A stretch of DNA of 64,000 nucleotides from Streptomyces sp. Root431 (GCF_001426585.1 NZ_LMEI01000013.1:186227-250226); one strand, 5' to 3'; numbered from the stretch's first letter, positions 50,053-59,416 are shown. Numbers and translations are program-made. Notes: generated from the sequence alone by a model not told the origin.

Positions 50053-50334
50053 TCAGTACGGCCTCGGCGCCATCACGTGCGGCTCCCCGTCCTCCGTGGG
50101 CAGCAGCAGGCAGCGCGGCACGCCGGGGCCCGGGGCCGCCCGTACGGACACGGCCGTCGGCGGGTCGGTCGGCAGCTCGATCGGGACGGTGACCGGGCGG
50201 TCGCCCTTCGTCGTGGCGTACCCCGTCTCCTTGCCGTCGACGAGGATCTCGACGACGGCATCGTGCCCGGTCTGGACGGTCGCGGAGACCGAGTGCCCGA
50301 GGTAGTCGATGTGGAAGTGGTGGCGTCGGCGCAT
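50053..50334 (-). CDS. Small conserved hypothetical protein (93 aa)
   Basis: A 93-aa soluble, beta-rich protein starting with a His/Arg cluster (MRRRHHFHIDYLGHSVSATV) and a VEILVDGKETGYATTKGDRP region. No family recognised with confidence. It is convergent with the kinase gene, 13 bp apart. ATG 50334. Confidence 0.7.
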   Translation of the reverse strand: MRRRHHFHIDYLGHSVSATVQTGHDAVVEILVDGKETGYATTKGDRPVTVPIELPTDPPTAVSVRAAPGPGVPRCLLLPTEDGEPHVMAPRPY

Positions 50335-50485
50335 GGGTCACCTCCGTAACTCCAGAGTAGGTACGGAGCGCCGCTCCCGCCGTTCCCACGGCCCGGGGGC
50401 CCGCTCCGAAGTGCGGTCGTAGTGCGCCGGTGTTCAGATGGATCGGAACCCGATCACCGCCCCCGCGGAACGGAGCACCTCGTCC

Positions 50486-52327
50486 ATGAGTGACACCCTG
50501 CCCTCCTTCGAGGACACCGCCGACTTCGAGAACGCGGACCGCGGCTTCATCGGCTCCCTGGTCCCCGGCACGGTCACGGCCGCAGACGGCCGGACCGTCT
50601 GGGACAACGACGTCTACGACTTCCTGAAGGCGGACTGCCCGGACACCGCTCATCCGAGCCTGTGGCGCCAGTCCCAGCTCTGCGCCCGTCAGGGCCTGTA
50701 CGAGGTCACCGAGGGCATCTACCAGGTGCGAGGCCTCGACCTGTCGAACATGACGGTCGTCGAGGGCGAGCGCGGGATCATCGTCATCGACCCGCTCATC
50801 TCCACGGAGACCGCGGCCGCCGCGCTCGCCCTCTACAAGGAGCACCGCGGCGACCGACCCGTCACCGGCCTGATCTACACCCACTCGCACGGCGACCACT
50901 TCGGCGGCGCCCGCGGCATCCTGCCCCACGGCACCGAGGAGGGCATCCCGATCATCGCCCCGGCCGGCTTCCTGGAGCACGCGGTCAGCGAGAACGTGTA
51001 CGCGGGCAACGCGATGACCCGCCGCGCGGTCTACATGTACGGGGCGAACCTCCCCAAGGCACCGGACGCCCAGATCGGCGCCGGGCTCGGCACGACCACC
51101 TCCCTCGGCACCATCAGCCTCATCCCGCCGACCGTGGACATCACGGAGACCGGCCAGGAGGTGACGGTCGACGGCGTACGGATCGTCTTCCAGCTCACCC
51201 CGGGCACCGAGGCCCCGGCCGAGATGAACTTCCTCTTCCCCGACCGCCGCGCCCTGTGCCTGGCCGAGAACGCCACGCACAACATGCACAACATCCTGAC
51301 CCTGCGCGGCGCGGTCGTCCGCGACTCCCGCATCTGGTCCGCGTACCTCGACGAGGCGATCGAGTACTTCCACGGGCAGTACGACGTCGGCTTCGCCTCC
51401 CACCACTGGCCGACCTGGGGCCACGACAACGTGGTGCGGTTCCTGACCGAGCAGCGGGACCTCTACGCGTACATGCACGACCAGACGCTGCGGCTGCTCA
51501 ACGACGGCCTCACCGGCCCGGAGATCGCCGAGCGGATCGAGCTGCCGCCGGCCCTGGCCACGTCCTGGCACGCGCGGGGCTACTACGGCTCGCTCAGTCA
51601 CAACACGAAGGCGATCTACCAGCGCTACCTGGGCTGGTTCGACGGCAACGTGGCCCATCTCTGGGAGCACCCGCCGGTCGAGACCGCGAAGCGGTACGTG
51701 GCCCTGGCCGGCGGCCCCGCGGAGATGCTCGTCAAGGCCCGCGAGTACGTCGACGCCGACGACCTGCGGTTCGCGGCGACCCTCCTCAACCACCTCGTCT
51801 TCGCCGAGCCCGGGAACGTCGAGGCGAAGGAGGCCCTCGCCGCCGTCTACGACCGGCTGGGGTACGGCTCCGAGAACGGCACCTGGCGCAACTTCTACCT
51901 CACCTCGGCGCTGGAGCTCCGCCAGGGCATCGTCAAGACGGATCTCGACACGACCAACCCCGAGATGGCGATGGCCCTCACCGTCCCCATGCTCCTCGAC
52001 TCGATCGCCGTACGGATCGACGGACCGCGCGCCTGGCACGACGACCTGACCGTCGACCTGGTCCTGACGGACGGCCCCACGGACGCGGGGAAGCGCTACC
52101 GCCTCACCCTGCACAACGGCGCGCTCACCCACCGGACGGTCGATGGCGCGCCCAGGACCCCCGCCGGGCTCACGCTCACCCTGGCCAAGGTGCAGCTCCT
52201 CGGTCTCCTCGCGGGCAAGAGCATCGAGGAGCTCGGAATCGGCACCGAGGGCGATCCGGCGCTGCTCGGGCGGCTCTTCTCGTACGTGACGAAGCCCGAC
52301 CCGCAGTTCCCGATCGTCACCCCGTGA
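50486..52327 (+). CDS. Linear primary alkylsulfatase (SdsA1/BDS1 type)
   Basis: 613 aa. An MBL-fold catalytic domain with THSHGDHFGG binuclear Zn motif (~residues 131-140), NFLFPDRRALCLAENATHNMHN and GFASHHWPTWG; an all-helical dimerisation region (~390-500, including TLRLLNDGLTGPEIAERIELPP); and a C-terminal SCP2-like lipid-binding domain (~500-610). Family enzymes hydrolyse alkyl sulfates such as SDS to alcohol plus sulfate. No signal peptide is seen. ATG 50486 is preferred to ATG 50438 because of the GGAACGGAG ahead of it. Monocistronic. Confidence 0.92.
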   Translation: MSDTLPSFEDTADFENADRGFIGSLVPGTVTAADGRTVWDNDVYDFLKADCPDTAHPSLWRQSQLCARQGLYEVTEGIYQVRGLDLSNMTVVEGERGIIVIDPLISTETAAAALALYKEHRGDRPVTGLIYTHSHGDHFGGARGILPHGTEEGIPIIAPAGFLEHAVSENVYAGNAMTRRAVYMYGANLPKAPDAQIGAGLGTTTSLGTISLIPPTVDITETGQEVTVDGVRIVFQLTPGTEAPAEMNFLFPDRRALCLAENATHNMHNILTLRGAVVRDSRIWSAYLDEAIEYFHGQYDVGFASHHWPTWGHDNVVRFLTEQRDLYAYMHDQTLRLLNDGLTGPEIAERIELPPALATSWHARGYYGSLSHNTKAIYQRYLGWFDGNVAHLWEHPPVETAKRYVALAGGPAEMLVKAREYVDADDLRFAATLLNHLVFAEPGNVEAKEALAAVYDRLGYGSENGTWRNFYLTSALELRQGIVKTDLDTTNPEMAMALTVPMLLDSIAVRIDGPRAWHDDLTVDLVLTDGPTDAGKRYRLTLHNGALTHRTVDGAPRTPAGLTLTLAKVQLLGLLAGKSIEELGIGTEGDPALLGRLFSYVTKPDPQFPIVTP

Positions 52328-52367
52328 TGGGCCGGGACCACCGGGGCCGGCGCCCGATGCCGGACGG

Positions 52368-53375
52368 TCAGCGGACGAACCACGCCAGTACGCCGAGCAG
52401 GATCAGCCCCGCGCAGATCCCGAGGTTCACCACCTTGTACTGGAGGAAGACGGCGACGAACTCGCGCATGGTCGCCGACGGCCAGAAGTAGGCGGCGGTG
52501 GGCGAGCCGACGACCTGGCCGTCCACGCCCGCCCTCCGGGCCATCAGGGCGGCCCGGAACGCGTGGAAGTTGTTGGTGACGATCACGCAGGACGAGCCGG
52601 GCCGGTCCCGCTCCATCAGCTCCTTGCTGAAGAGCATGTTCTCCTCGGTCGTGCGCGAGCGGTCCTCGCGCACGACCGCCCCGGCCGGGAAGCCCCGCTC
52701 GACGAGGTAGTCGGCCATCGCGTGGGACTCGGGCACCTCCTCGTCGGGGCCCTGGCCGCCCGAGGCGATGAGGACCGGCGCGTCCCCGCCGCGCGCGGCC
52801 AGCGTCTCGTACACCTGCCGGCCCCGGTCCAGGCGGCTCGCGAGGAGCGGTGGCACCCGGCGCCCGCCGATGAGGCCGGAGCCGAGGACCACGACGTAGT
52901 CGGCGTCGCGGCGGAGCCGCATCCGGCCGTACAGGAACGCGTAGCCGACGAAGCAGAGGAACAGGAACGAGACGTAGCCGACCACGAGGAGGGTGGTGAC
53001 GGCGATCACGCCCAGGGCCCGCGAGTGCGTGACAACTGCCGCCGCCATCAGGCCCATCACCCCGAACATGCCGAGGCCCGCGAGGAGCGAGAGCAGGTTC
53101 GCCGGGCGTCTGCCCTCCTTGCGGACCATCTTCACGCCGTTCACGCAGAGCAGTCCCGCGAGCACGACCGGGCCGAGGCCCAGAACGAGCAGCACCAGGA
53201 CCATCACGGTCTCGGAGATGCCGGGCGGGGCGGCGTCGATCCCGGCGAGGAGACCGAGCCCGAGGAAGGTGACGGCCAGGCCGAGGTAGACGGCATTGCC
53301 GAAGCGGCGCCGGTCGCGCAGCACACCGGCCCCGAAGAGCAGCAGGAAGACGGCGGCCACGACGAAGGCGAACAT
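52368..53375 (-). CDS. DUF218/YdcF-like membrane protein
   Basis: 335 aa. Four to five N-terminal hydrophobic segments (~residues 1-150) and a C-terminal membrane anchor flank a DUF218 domain (~158-300): DYVVVLGSGLIGGRRVPPLLASRLDRG, LIASGGQGPDE, EDRSRTTEENMLFSKELM and VTNNFHAFRAALMARRAG. The family (YdcF, SanA, ElyC) is linked to envelope integrity. ATG 53375 lies 9 nt after a TACGAT box on the minus strand, so a leaderless mRNA is likely. Confidence 0.9.
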   Translation of the reverse strand: MFAFVVAAVFLLLFGAGVLRDRRRFGNAVYLGLAVTFLGLGLLAGIDAAPPGISETVMVLVLLVLGLGPVVLAGLLCVNGVKMVRKEGRRPANLLSLLAGLGMFGVMGLMAAAVVTHSRALGVIAVTTLLVVGYVSFLFLCFVGYAFLYGRMRLRRDADYVVVLGSGLIGGRRVPPLLASRLDRGRQVYETLAARGGDAPVLIASGGQGPDEEVPESHAMADYLVERGFPAGAVVREDRSRTTEENMLFSKELMERDRPGSSCVIVTNNFHAFRAALMARRAGVDGQVVGSPTAAYFWPSATMREFVAVFLQYKVVNLGICAGLILLGVLAWFVR

Positions 53376-53437
53376 TCCGTCATCGTAGACAGCACGACGG
53401 ACATCCCCGCCGACGATCAAGGTCCGGAGGGACCGTC

Positions 53438-54892
53438 CTAGGCCTCGCTCGCCAGGGCGAACAGGCCCATCCGCGCGCCCTCTTCGTACGCGCGGCGCAG
53501 CTGGCCGTCGTCGAACCGTCTCCGCAGGAGCCTTTCGCTGCGGTCGCGTGAGGTCACGCAGTACTCCGCCGGGCGGTACGTCTCCTCGAAGACCGAGGCC
53601 CGCAACAGGTCGGCCGCGCCCAGGAGATGGGCGGCGGAGGTCATCCGGCCGACCATGACCCGCATCTGGGCGAGGAGTTCGGCCGCGCAGGCCGCTCCGA
53701 CGGCCGTGCCGAGGGTCAGGTGCGTGCGGAGCGCGCGCCGGGCGTGCTCGGCGGCCCGCTCCCGCTCCCCGTCCCAGGCGAGGAGTTCGGCCCGGGCGTG
53801 GTGCGCCCAGGCGTCGGCCCACAGGTCGCGCCCCGTCCAGGCCCGCCGCGCGTCCGTGTCCAGAACGGCCTGGTCCAGGGCCTCCTGGGCGGCCTCCGGA
53901 TCGGTCCGGCTGAGGGTGAGGGCGAGGGCGACCCAGCACAGCTCACGGCTCGGGCCGAACTCCGGGTGCTCCTCCATGAGGGCGAGTGCCTCCCGGAACT
54001 CGGCCGCCGCCGCGCGCGTACGCCCCTGGAAGAGGGCGGTCGCGCCGCGCAGATGGGCCAGCATCCCGAGGCACCGGTCGTCCCCGTCCCGTACGGCCGC
54101 CGCCCAGGCCTGGGCGAGGAGCGGGTCGGCGTCCTCGGGGCGGCCCGACTCCAGCTCCAGATAGGCGGCGAGCCACAGGGCGCGGGCGGGCGGCGGGCCG
54201 GAGTGCAGGGAGAGGGCGTGCCGCAGCCGGGTCCGGCCCTCGGCGACCCGTCCGCAGGCCACCCACAGGAACCACAGGGAGACCGCGATCTCGACGGAGG
54301 TGCCGGCCTCGGCGCTCGGGGAGATCGGGGCGGTCGTCGGATCCATCGCGGCGGACAGGTCGGGGAGTTCCCGCAGGGCGAGGTTCCTGGCGTCGATCTG
54401 ACGGCCGCTCTGCCACCAGTCGGCGGCCTGCCTGGCCAGCTTCACGCACCACCTCCGGTGGTGCGTGACGACGGTCCAGCGGTCGCCTCGTGCGGTGAGG
54501 CGGCGGGCGCCGACGGCCCGCATCGGGTGCGGCATCCAGTAGCGGGGAGCGCCGTCCTCGCCGTCGAACAGGTCGTCGACGGGGAGGAGCGCGAGGGGGG
54601 CGAGCCGGTCGAGGACCGCCTCGATCTCCCCCGCGGGGAGCGTGCCGGAGGCGCAGACCTCGCGGACGGCCTCCCGGCCGAAAGCGCCCTCGAAGACGGA
54701 GAGCCGCTCCCAGAGGAGGCGTTCGGCGGGTCCGCAGCGCGCGTAGCCCTGCTCGGCGGCTGTCAGTTGGTCGGGACTGACCGGTTCGCCCCACAGCAGC
54801 TCCGTCACGGGCGGCTGCGCATCCCCTTTGCTGCGAGTACCGCTGGTACTGCTCGGGCTCCGCGGATTCCCCATGTGCCCCATGGATTCCAT
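53438..54892 (-). CDS. Orphan TPR regulator-like protein
   Basis: 484 aa. It looks like the winged-helix-plus-TPR part of large STAND/LuxR- or AfsR-type regulators: a PAERLLWERLSVFEGAFGREAVREVC region, then a winged-helix-like stretch and repeated Ala-rich helical pairs (ARALWLAAYLELESGRPEDADPLLAQA, RTRAAAAEFREALALME). It has no NTPase P-loop and no DNA-binding LuxR domain. It could be a truncated regulator or a stand-alone protein-interaction module. ATG 54892; GTG 54904 is also possible. It is divergent from the Lrp-type gene. Confidence 0.75.
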   Translation of the reverse strand: MESMGHMGNPRSPSSTSGTRSKGDAQPPVTELLWGEPVSPDQLTAAEQGYARCGPAERLLWERLSVFEGAFGREAVREVCASGTLPAGEIEAVLDRLAPLALLPVDDLFDGEDGAPRYWMPHPMRAVGARRLTARGDRWTVVTHHRRWCVKLARQAADWWQSGRQIDARNLALRELPDLSAAMDPTTAPISPSAEAGTSVEIAVSLWFLWVACGRVAEGRTRLRHALSLHSGPPPARALWLAAYLELESGRPEDADPLLAQAWAAAVRDGDDRCLGMLAHLRGATALFQGRTRAAAAEFREALALMEEHPEFGPSRELCWVALALTLSRTDPEAAQEALDQAVLDTDARRAWTGRDLWADAWAHHARAELLAWDGERERAAEHARRALRTHLTLGTAVGAACAAELLAQMRVMVGRMTSAAHLLGAADLLRASVFEETYRPAEYCVTSRDRSERLLRRRFDDGQLRRAYEEGARMGLFALASEA

Positions 54893-55063
54893 CCCCCGTA
54901 CCACCCTGTCCTGTTCTGTCCGCCCTGTTCCTGTCCTTTTCTGTGACTTATGCCAGCCTTAATGGCGAACAATCGCCGCTGCGGCTTGAATGCATATGCC
55001 CCAGTCCACATCCTGGGGCGCCCTGGCGCCCACACCCACGGTTTCCCAGGGATCGGCCAAGGA
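54893..55063. promoter_or_regulatory. Divergent TPR / Lrp promoter region with operator
   Basis: The gap holds TGCATATGCC at 54991-55000, the exact complement of GGCATATGCA at 55064-55073, which overlaps the lrp ribosome site and start. It also has a tract (54901-54943) with repeated CTGTCC/CTGTTC hexamers. Both patterns are out of character for this GC-rich genome and suit binding by the adjacent Lrp-family protein. Confidence 0.55.
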
Positions 55064-55068
55064 GGCAT

Positions 55069-56112
55069 ATGCATACCGGGGAATCCGTCCTGGGAGAGGC
55101 GGATCTGTCACTGATCCACGCACTGCAGGTCGCCCCGCGCGCCAGCTGGACGCAGCTCTCGGCCGTCCTGGGGTCGAGCCCCGACACGCTCGCCCGCCGC
55201 TGGGACCACCTCACCACCGGCGGCTGGGCCTGGAGTTCGCTGATCGTCGCGCGCGGCGGGGACGCCACGCTGTACGCCTGGATCGAGCTGGACTGCGTCG
55301 CGAGCGACACCGAGGCCACGGCGGTCGCGCTCGCGGGCGATCCGTACACCCTCGGCGTCCACCAGGTGACCGGCAACGCCGACCTGGTGCTGCTCGTCGT
55401 CTGCCCCGACCTCTACGCCCTCGACGCCTACCTCGCGAGCCGGGTTCGGCGCCTGCGGGGAGTGCTCCGCACGCGTGCGCAGGTCGTCACGCGGCTGCAC
55501 AACCGCCCGTACCGGTCGCGGATCGAGCAGCTCGCCCCCGGGCAGGTCCGGCTCCTCACGGAGATCACGGGCGGGGAGAGGCGGCCGCGCCCGTCCGGCC
55601 GCGCGCACCCGCCCCTCACGGACCTCGACCGGAAGCTGGTCGCGGAGCTGGCGGGGGACGCCCGGCGCAGCGCCGCCGAGCTGGCCCGGCAGTGCGACAC
55701 GAGCGAGTCGACGGTACGGCGCAGGCTCGACGCCCTCATGGCGGCCGGCGCGCTGCACCACCACTGTCTGCCGGCCCCGAGGTTCTCCGGGCGCCCGGTG
55801 TGGGCGCTGGTCGCGGCCGACGTCCCGCCCCTTGAGGTGGCGCCGACGGTGGCCGCGCTGACCCGGCTGCGCCACACCCGGCTGATCACCTCGGTGACGG
55901 GGCCGTACAACCTGGCGCTCGCGATGTGGCTCCGTACGGTCGAGGAGCTGCACGAGGTGACGGCGACGCTCGTGCGGGCCGCCCCGGCGCTGCGGATCAC
56001 GGGCACGCAGGTCTCGCTGCGCACCCACAAGATCGGGACGCAGGTCCTCGGTCCGGACGGGCGGCGCACGCACCACATACGGCCCGACACCGACGCCGGT
56101 CCCGCCTTCTGA
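55069..56112 (+). CDS. Double-module Lrp/AsnC-family regulator
   Basis: 347 aa made of two Lrp units. Unit 1: HTH (residues ~10-60, QLSAVLGSSPDTLARRWDHL) and effector-binding RAM domain (~65-145). Unit 2: HTH (~185-235, SAAELARQCDTSESTVRRRL) and RAM domain (~245-325). Ordinary Lrp proteins have one unit of ~150 aa; fused pairs occur in actinobacteria. They sense amino acids or small metabolites. ATG 55069 has AAGGAGG at ideal spacing. The CATATG start lies inside a palindrome arm, so binding there would block translation or transcription initiation (inference). Confidence 0.9.
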   Translation: MHTGESVLGEADLSLIHALQVAPRASWTQLSAVLGSSPDTLARRWDHLTTGGWAWSSLIVARGGDATLYAWIELDCVASDTEATAVALAGDPYTLGVHQVTGNADLVLLVVCPDLYALDAYLASRVRRLRGVLRTRAQVVTRLHNRPYRSRIEQLAPGQVRLLTEITGGERRPRPSGRAHPPLTDLDRKLVAELAGDARRSAAELARQCDTSESTVRRRLDALMAAGALHHHCLPAPRFSGRPVWALVAADVPPLEVAPTVAALTRLRHTRLITSVTGPYNLALAMWLRTVEELHEVTATLVRAAPALRITGTQVSLRTHKIGTQVLGPDGRRTHHIRPDTDAGPAF

Positions 56113-56161
56113 GGGCGGTCGGCCCGTTCCCTCGTACGGCCGTGCGTGGTCTCATGGCGGT

Positions 56162-56455
56162 ATGGAATTCGCCGTGTTCGTGACGCTGCCCGGTCTGGTC
56201 ATCCTGCTGACCGTGGTGGCCTTCGCCGACCAACTGCTGCGGGCGACCGGGCGCGGCAAGCGCACCGGCCAGGTCTCCTCCACGGGCTTCGAGCAGCTGC
56301 ACGCGACGTTCTCGCAGGGCAAGCAGAACGAGCTCAAGGAGCGGCAGAGCGCCCTCGTGATGCGCGACGACGAGGAGGACGGCGCCCCGCCGCACCACTC
56401 GACGGTGGATCTGACGGGCGGGCGCGCCGTCATCAGGCTCGGCAAGACTTCCTGA
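56162..56455 (+). CDS. Small DUF6191-like membrane protein
   Basis: 97 aa. One N-terminal membrane segment (residues ~4-24, VFVTLPGLVILLTVVAFADQ), then a charged cytoplasmic tail with TGFEQLHATFSQGKQNELKE, the motif of the DUF6191 family. Function unknown. ATG 56162 is 50 bp after the lrp stop. Its stop is followed directly by an 18-bp minisatellite. Confidence 0.8.
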   Translation: MEFAVFVTLPGLVILLTVVAFADQLLRATGRGKRTGQVSSTGFEQLHATFSQGKQNELKERQSALVMRDDEEDGAPPHHSTVDLTGGRAVIRLGKTS

Positions 56456-56474
56456 AAGAGCCCCGGCGGGCTCA

Positions 56475-56611
56475 GGCCGGGGACGGGCTTCAGGCCGGGG
56501 ACGGGCTTCAAGCCGGGGACGGGCTTCAAGCCGGGGACGGGCTTCAAGCCGGGGACGGGCTTCAAGCCGGGGACGGGCTTCAAGCCGGGGACGGGCTTCA
56601 GGCCGGACGGG
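56475..56611. repeat. 18-bp minisatellite, seven full units plus a partial
   Basis: Seven 18-bp units, consensus (G/A)GCCGGGGACGGGCTTCA, at 56475-56492, 56493-56510, 56511-56528, 56529-56546, 56547-56564, 56565-56582 and 56583-56600, then a partial unit to 56611. Only the first unit base varies (A or G). It lies between two convergent genes, and the stop codon of the methyltransferase (56598-56600) is in the last unit. Confidence 0.95.
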
Positions 56612-57428
56612 TCGCCTTGATCGAGTACATCATCGGGATCCGCGGGCGGTCGGCCGGGAAGCGGTAGTAGCCGTCGTCGTGCCGCTGGAGCGCGCCGTAG
56701 CGGGGGAACAGCGAGGCGTCGTGCTCGCGCAGGAACTCGATCCTGAGGCCGGCCCGCGCGATCGCCGTGACGACCTCGCCGACCGGGTGCACCCACTCCA
56801 CGCTGCGGTTGTGGACGGTGTCGGCGTCGAGGTCCGTGTACGTGCCCGGGCTGGTGTCCACCCACGGCTCGCGGACGAAGTAGTCGTGCACGACCCGGCT
56901 GCCGGTCTCGTCGTCGAGCGAGTCGGTGATCGGATGGAACTCGGCCACGTAGAGGAAGCCGCCCGGGGCGACCAGCGAGGCGGCGGTCTCCGCCCAGCGC
57001 TCGATGTCGGGCAGCCAGTTGAGCGCCCCGGTGCCGGTGTAGACGACGTCGTACGAGCTGTCGGGGACGGCCTCGGCGGCGTCGTACACGTCGGCGGCGA
57101 CGAAGGCGGCGCGGTCCTGCGAGAGCCCCAGGTCGGCGGCGAGCGAGCGGGCGGTCTCGATGGCCGGCTCGGAGAAGTCCAGGCCGACGACGTGCGCGGC
57201 GCCGTGGCGGGCCCAGGAGAGCGTGTCCAGGCCGATGTGGCACTGGAGGTGGAGCAGGGAGCGTCCGGTGACGTCGCCGACCTCCGCGAGCTCGAAGTCG
57301 CGCAGCGCGTCCTTGCCCGCGCGGAACGAGTCGAGGTCGTAGAACGAGCTGGCGGCGTGGATCGGGACCCGCTCGTCCCAGCGGGCGCGGTTGGCCTCGC
57401 GCCAGTCCTGGGGTGTCGGAGAGTACAT
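56598..57428 (-). CDS. Class I SAM-dependent methyltransferase
   Basis: 276 aa. Rossmann-fold methyltransferase: motif I LLHLQCHIGLDTLSWARHGA (~residues 60-79), motif II VGLDFSEPAIETARS, AAFVAADVYD and YDVVYTGTGALNWLPDIERW. The family includes small-molecule methylases; substrate unknown. ATG 57428 is preferred over the upstream ATG 57446 because GATAAC lies just ahead of it as a -10-like element. Its stop is inside the adjacent 18-bp minisatellite. Confidence 0.88.
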   Translation of the reverse strand: MYSPTPQDWREANRARWDERVPIHAASSFYDLDSFRAGKDALRDFELAEVGDVTGRSLLHLQCHIGLDTLSWARHGAAHVVGLDFSEPAIETARSLAADLGLSQDRAAFVAADVYDAAEAVPDSSYDVVYTGTGALNWLPDIERWAETAASLVAPGGFLYVAEFHPITDSLDDETGSRVVHDYFVREPWVDTSPGTYTDLDADTVHNRSVEWVHPVGEVVTAIARAGLRIEFLREHDASLFPRYGALQRHDDGYYRFPADRPRIPMMYSIKATRPA

Positions 57429-57499
57429 GTCGGCGAGGTTATCCACAGGTTGCGGACGACGCGACCGGATTGTCTGCCGCTCGGAGCATGATGGGTGTC

Positions 57500-59365
57500 A
57501 TGACTGAGAGCAAGGACTTCACCCAGACCTCGGCGTGGGAGCGGACCCCGGCGTGGGAGCAGCGCTTCCGCGCGCCGCGCGTCTCCCTGCCCGAGTGGGC
57601 CGAGGAGGCCCCGGAGCGCTCGCTGTTCGTCTCCAACGCCACGGGGACGTACGAGCTGTACGCCTGGGACCGGGCGAGCGGCGAGCAGCGGCAGGTCACG
57701 GACCGGCCGAACGGCACGACGGACGGCACGCTCTCCCCTGACGGCGCCTGGATCTGGTGGTTCGCGGACACCGACGGGGACGAGTTCGGGGTGTGGATGC
57801 GCCAGCCGTTCGCGGGCGGCGCCGACGAGCCCGCCGTGCCCGGTCTCGACGCCTCCTATCCGGGCGGTCTCGCCATCGGCCGGGAGGGCACGCTGGTGAT
57901 CGGCCGCTCCACGGACGAGGACGGGTCGACGGTCCATCTCGTACGTCCGGGGGCCGGCGCCCCCGTCGAGATCTACCGGCACCGGGAGTCGGCCGGGGTC
58001 GGCGACCTCTCGTACGACGGCTCGCTGATCGCGATCGAGCACACCGAGCACGGGGACGCGATGCACTCGGCGCTGCGCGTGCTGCGCGCTGCGGACGCGA
58101 GCGTGCTGGCCGAGCTCGACGACACCAAGGGCGGGACGGAGGAGCTCGGGCTCTCGGTCCTCGGCTTCGCCCCGGTGGCCGGCGACTCCCGGCTGCTCGT
58201 CGGGCACCAGCGGCGCGGCCGCTGGGAGCCGATGCTCTGGGACGTGGCGGCGGGCACCGAGACCGACCTGCGGCTCGACCTGCCGGGCGACGTGTCGGCG
58301 GAGTGGTACCCGGACGGCTCCGGCCTGCTGATCGTGCACAGCTTCGAGGCCCGCAGCGAGCTCTTCCGGTACGAGATCGCCACGCGCGCCCTGGTCCGGG
58401 TGGAGACCCCGGCCGGTTCGGTATCCAGTGCGACGGCCCGGCCCGACGGCAGCGTCGAGTACCTGTGGTCCTCGGCCGCCGAGCCGCCGGTGGTGCGCTC
58501 CACGGACGGCGGGATCGTCCTCGACCCGCCCGGCCCGCCGGCGCCGCCGTCGGTGCCGGTGGAGGACGTGTGGGTGGATGGTCCCGGCGGCCGGGTCCAC
58601 GCGCTCGTCCAGCGTCCGGCGGAGGGCGAGGGGCCCTTCCCTACGGTCTTCGAGGTGCACGGCGGTCCCGCCTGGCACGACAGCGACGCCTTCGCCTCGG
58701 GCCCGGCGGCCTGGGTGGACCACGGGTACGCGGTGGTGCGGGTCAACTACCGGGGCTCGACGGGATACGGCCGGGAGTGGACGGACGCGCTCAAGCACCG
58801 GGTCGGTCTCATCGAGCTGGAGGACGTCGAGGCGGTCCGCGAGTGGGCGGTCGAGAGCGGCCTCGCCGACCCGGCGCGCCTGGTCCTGTCCGGCGGCTCG
58901 TGGGGCGGCTACCTCACGCTCCTCGGTCTGGGCACCCGGCCGGACGCCTGGGCGGTCGGTCTCGCGGCGGTCCCGGTCGCGGACTACGTCACGGCGTACG
59001 AGGACGAGATGGAGGCCCTGAAGGCGCTGGACCGGACGCTGCTCGGCGGCTCGCCCGAGGAGGTGCCCGAGCGGTACGCGGCCTCGTCGCCGCTGACGTA
59101 CGTGGACGCGGTGAAGGCCCCGGTGCACATCTCGGCCGGCGTCAACGACCCGCGCTGCCCGATCCGGCAGATCGACAACTACGTGGACCGGCTGGCGGCG
59201 CGGGGCGCGGTCCACGAGGTGTACCGGTACGACGCGGGTCACGGCTCGCTCGTGGTGGAGGAGCGGATCAAGCAGGTCGGCCTGGACCTGGCCTTCGCCG
59301 CGAAGCACCTGGGGACCGGGAAGGGGGCGGGAGCCGGGACGGGGGCCGGGACGGGGACCGTCTAG
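57500..59365 (+). CDS. S9-family prolyl oligopeptidase-like peptidase
   Basis: 621 aa. N-terminal beta-propeller (~residues 30-345) with repeated blade motifs such as LSPDGAWIWWFADTDGDEFG, then an alpha/beta hydrolase (~365-610): VHGGPAWHDSD oxyanion region, nucleophile Ser in SGGSWGGY (~463), Asp in NDPRCP (~551) and His in DAGHGS (~580). No signal peptide, so it is a cytoplasmic acylaminoacyl- or dipeptidyl-type peptidase. The tail is Gly/Ala/Thr-rich (GKGAGAGTGAGTG), coded by simple-sequence DNA. ATG 57500 is favoured over ATG 57488/57491. Divergent from the methyltransferase. Confidence 0.9.
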   Translation: MTESKDFTQTSAWERTPAWEQRFRAPRVSLPEWAEEAPERSLFVSNATGTYELYAWDRASGEQRQVTDRPNGTTDGTLSPDGAWIWWFADTDGDEFGVWMRQPFAGGADEPAVPGLDASYPGGLAIGREGTLVIGRSTDEDGSTVHLVRPGAGAPVEIYRHRESAGVGDLSYDGSLIAIEHTEHGDAMHSALRVLRAADASVLAELDDTKGGTEELGLSVLGFAPVAGDSRLLVGHQRRGRWEPMLWDVAAGTETDLRLDLPGDVSAEWYPDGSGLLIVHSFEARSELFRYEIATRALVRVETPAGSVSSATARPDGSVEYLWSSAAEPPVVRSTDGGIVLDPPGPPAPPSVPVEDVWVDGPGGRVHALVQRPAEGEGPFPTVFEVHGGPAWHDSDAFASGPAAWVDHGYAVVRVNYRGSTGYGREWTDALKHRVGLIELEDVEAVREWAVESGLADPARLVLSGGSWGGYLTLLGLGTRPDAWAVGLAAVPVADYVTAYEDEMEALKALDRTLLGGSPEEVPERYAASSPLTYVDAVKAPVHISAGVNDPRCPIRQIDNYVDRLAARGAVHEVYRYDAGHGSLVVEERIKQVGLDLAFAAKHLGTGKGAGAGTGAGTGTV

Positions 59366-59416
59366 CCCGGGGACCCGGTCGTCGGGGAGGGGAGCGCGTT
59401 TGCGTACGGTGGGGGG

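Noticed and set aside
56475..56611. Possible CRISPR array
   Set aside because: The units are directly adjacent with no unique spacers and no cas genes are nearby, so it is a minisatellite.
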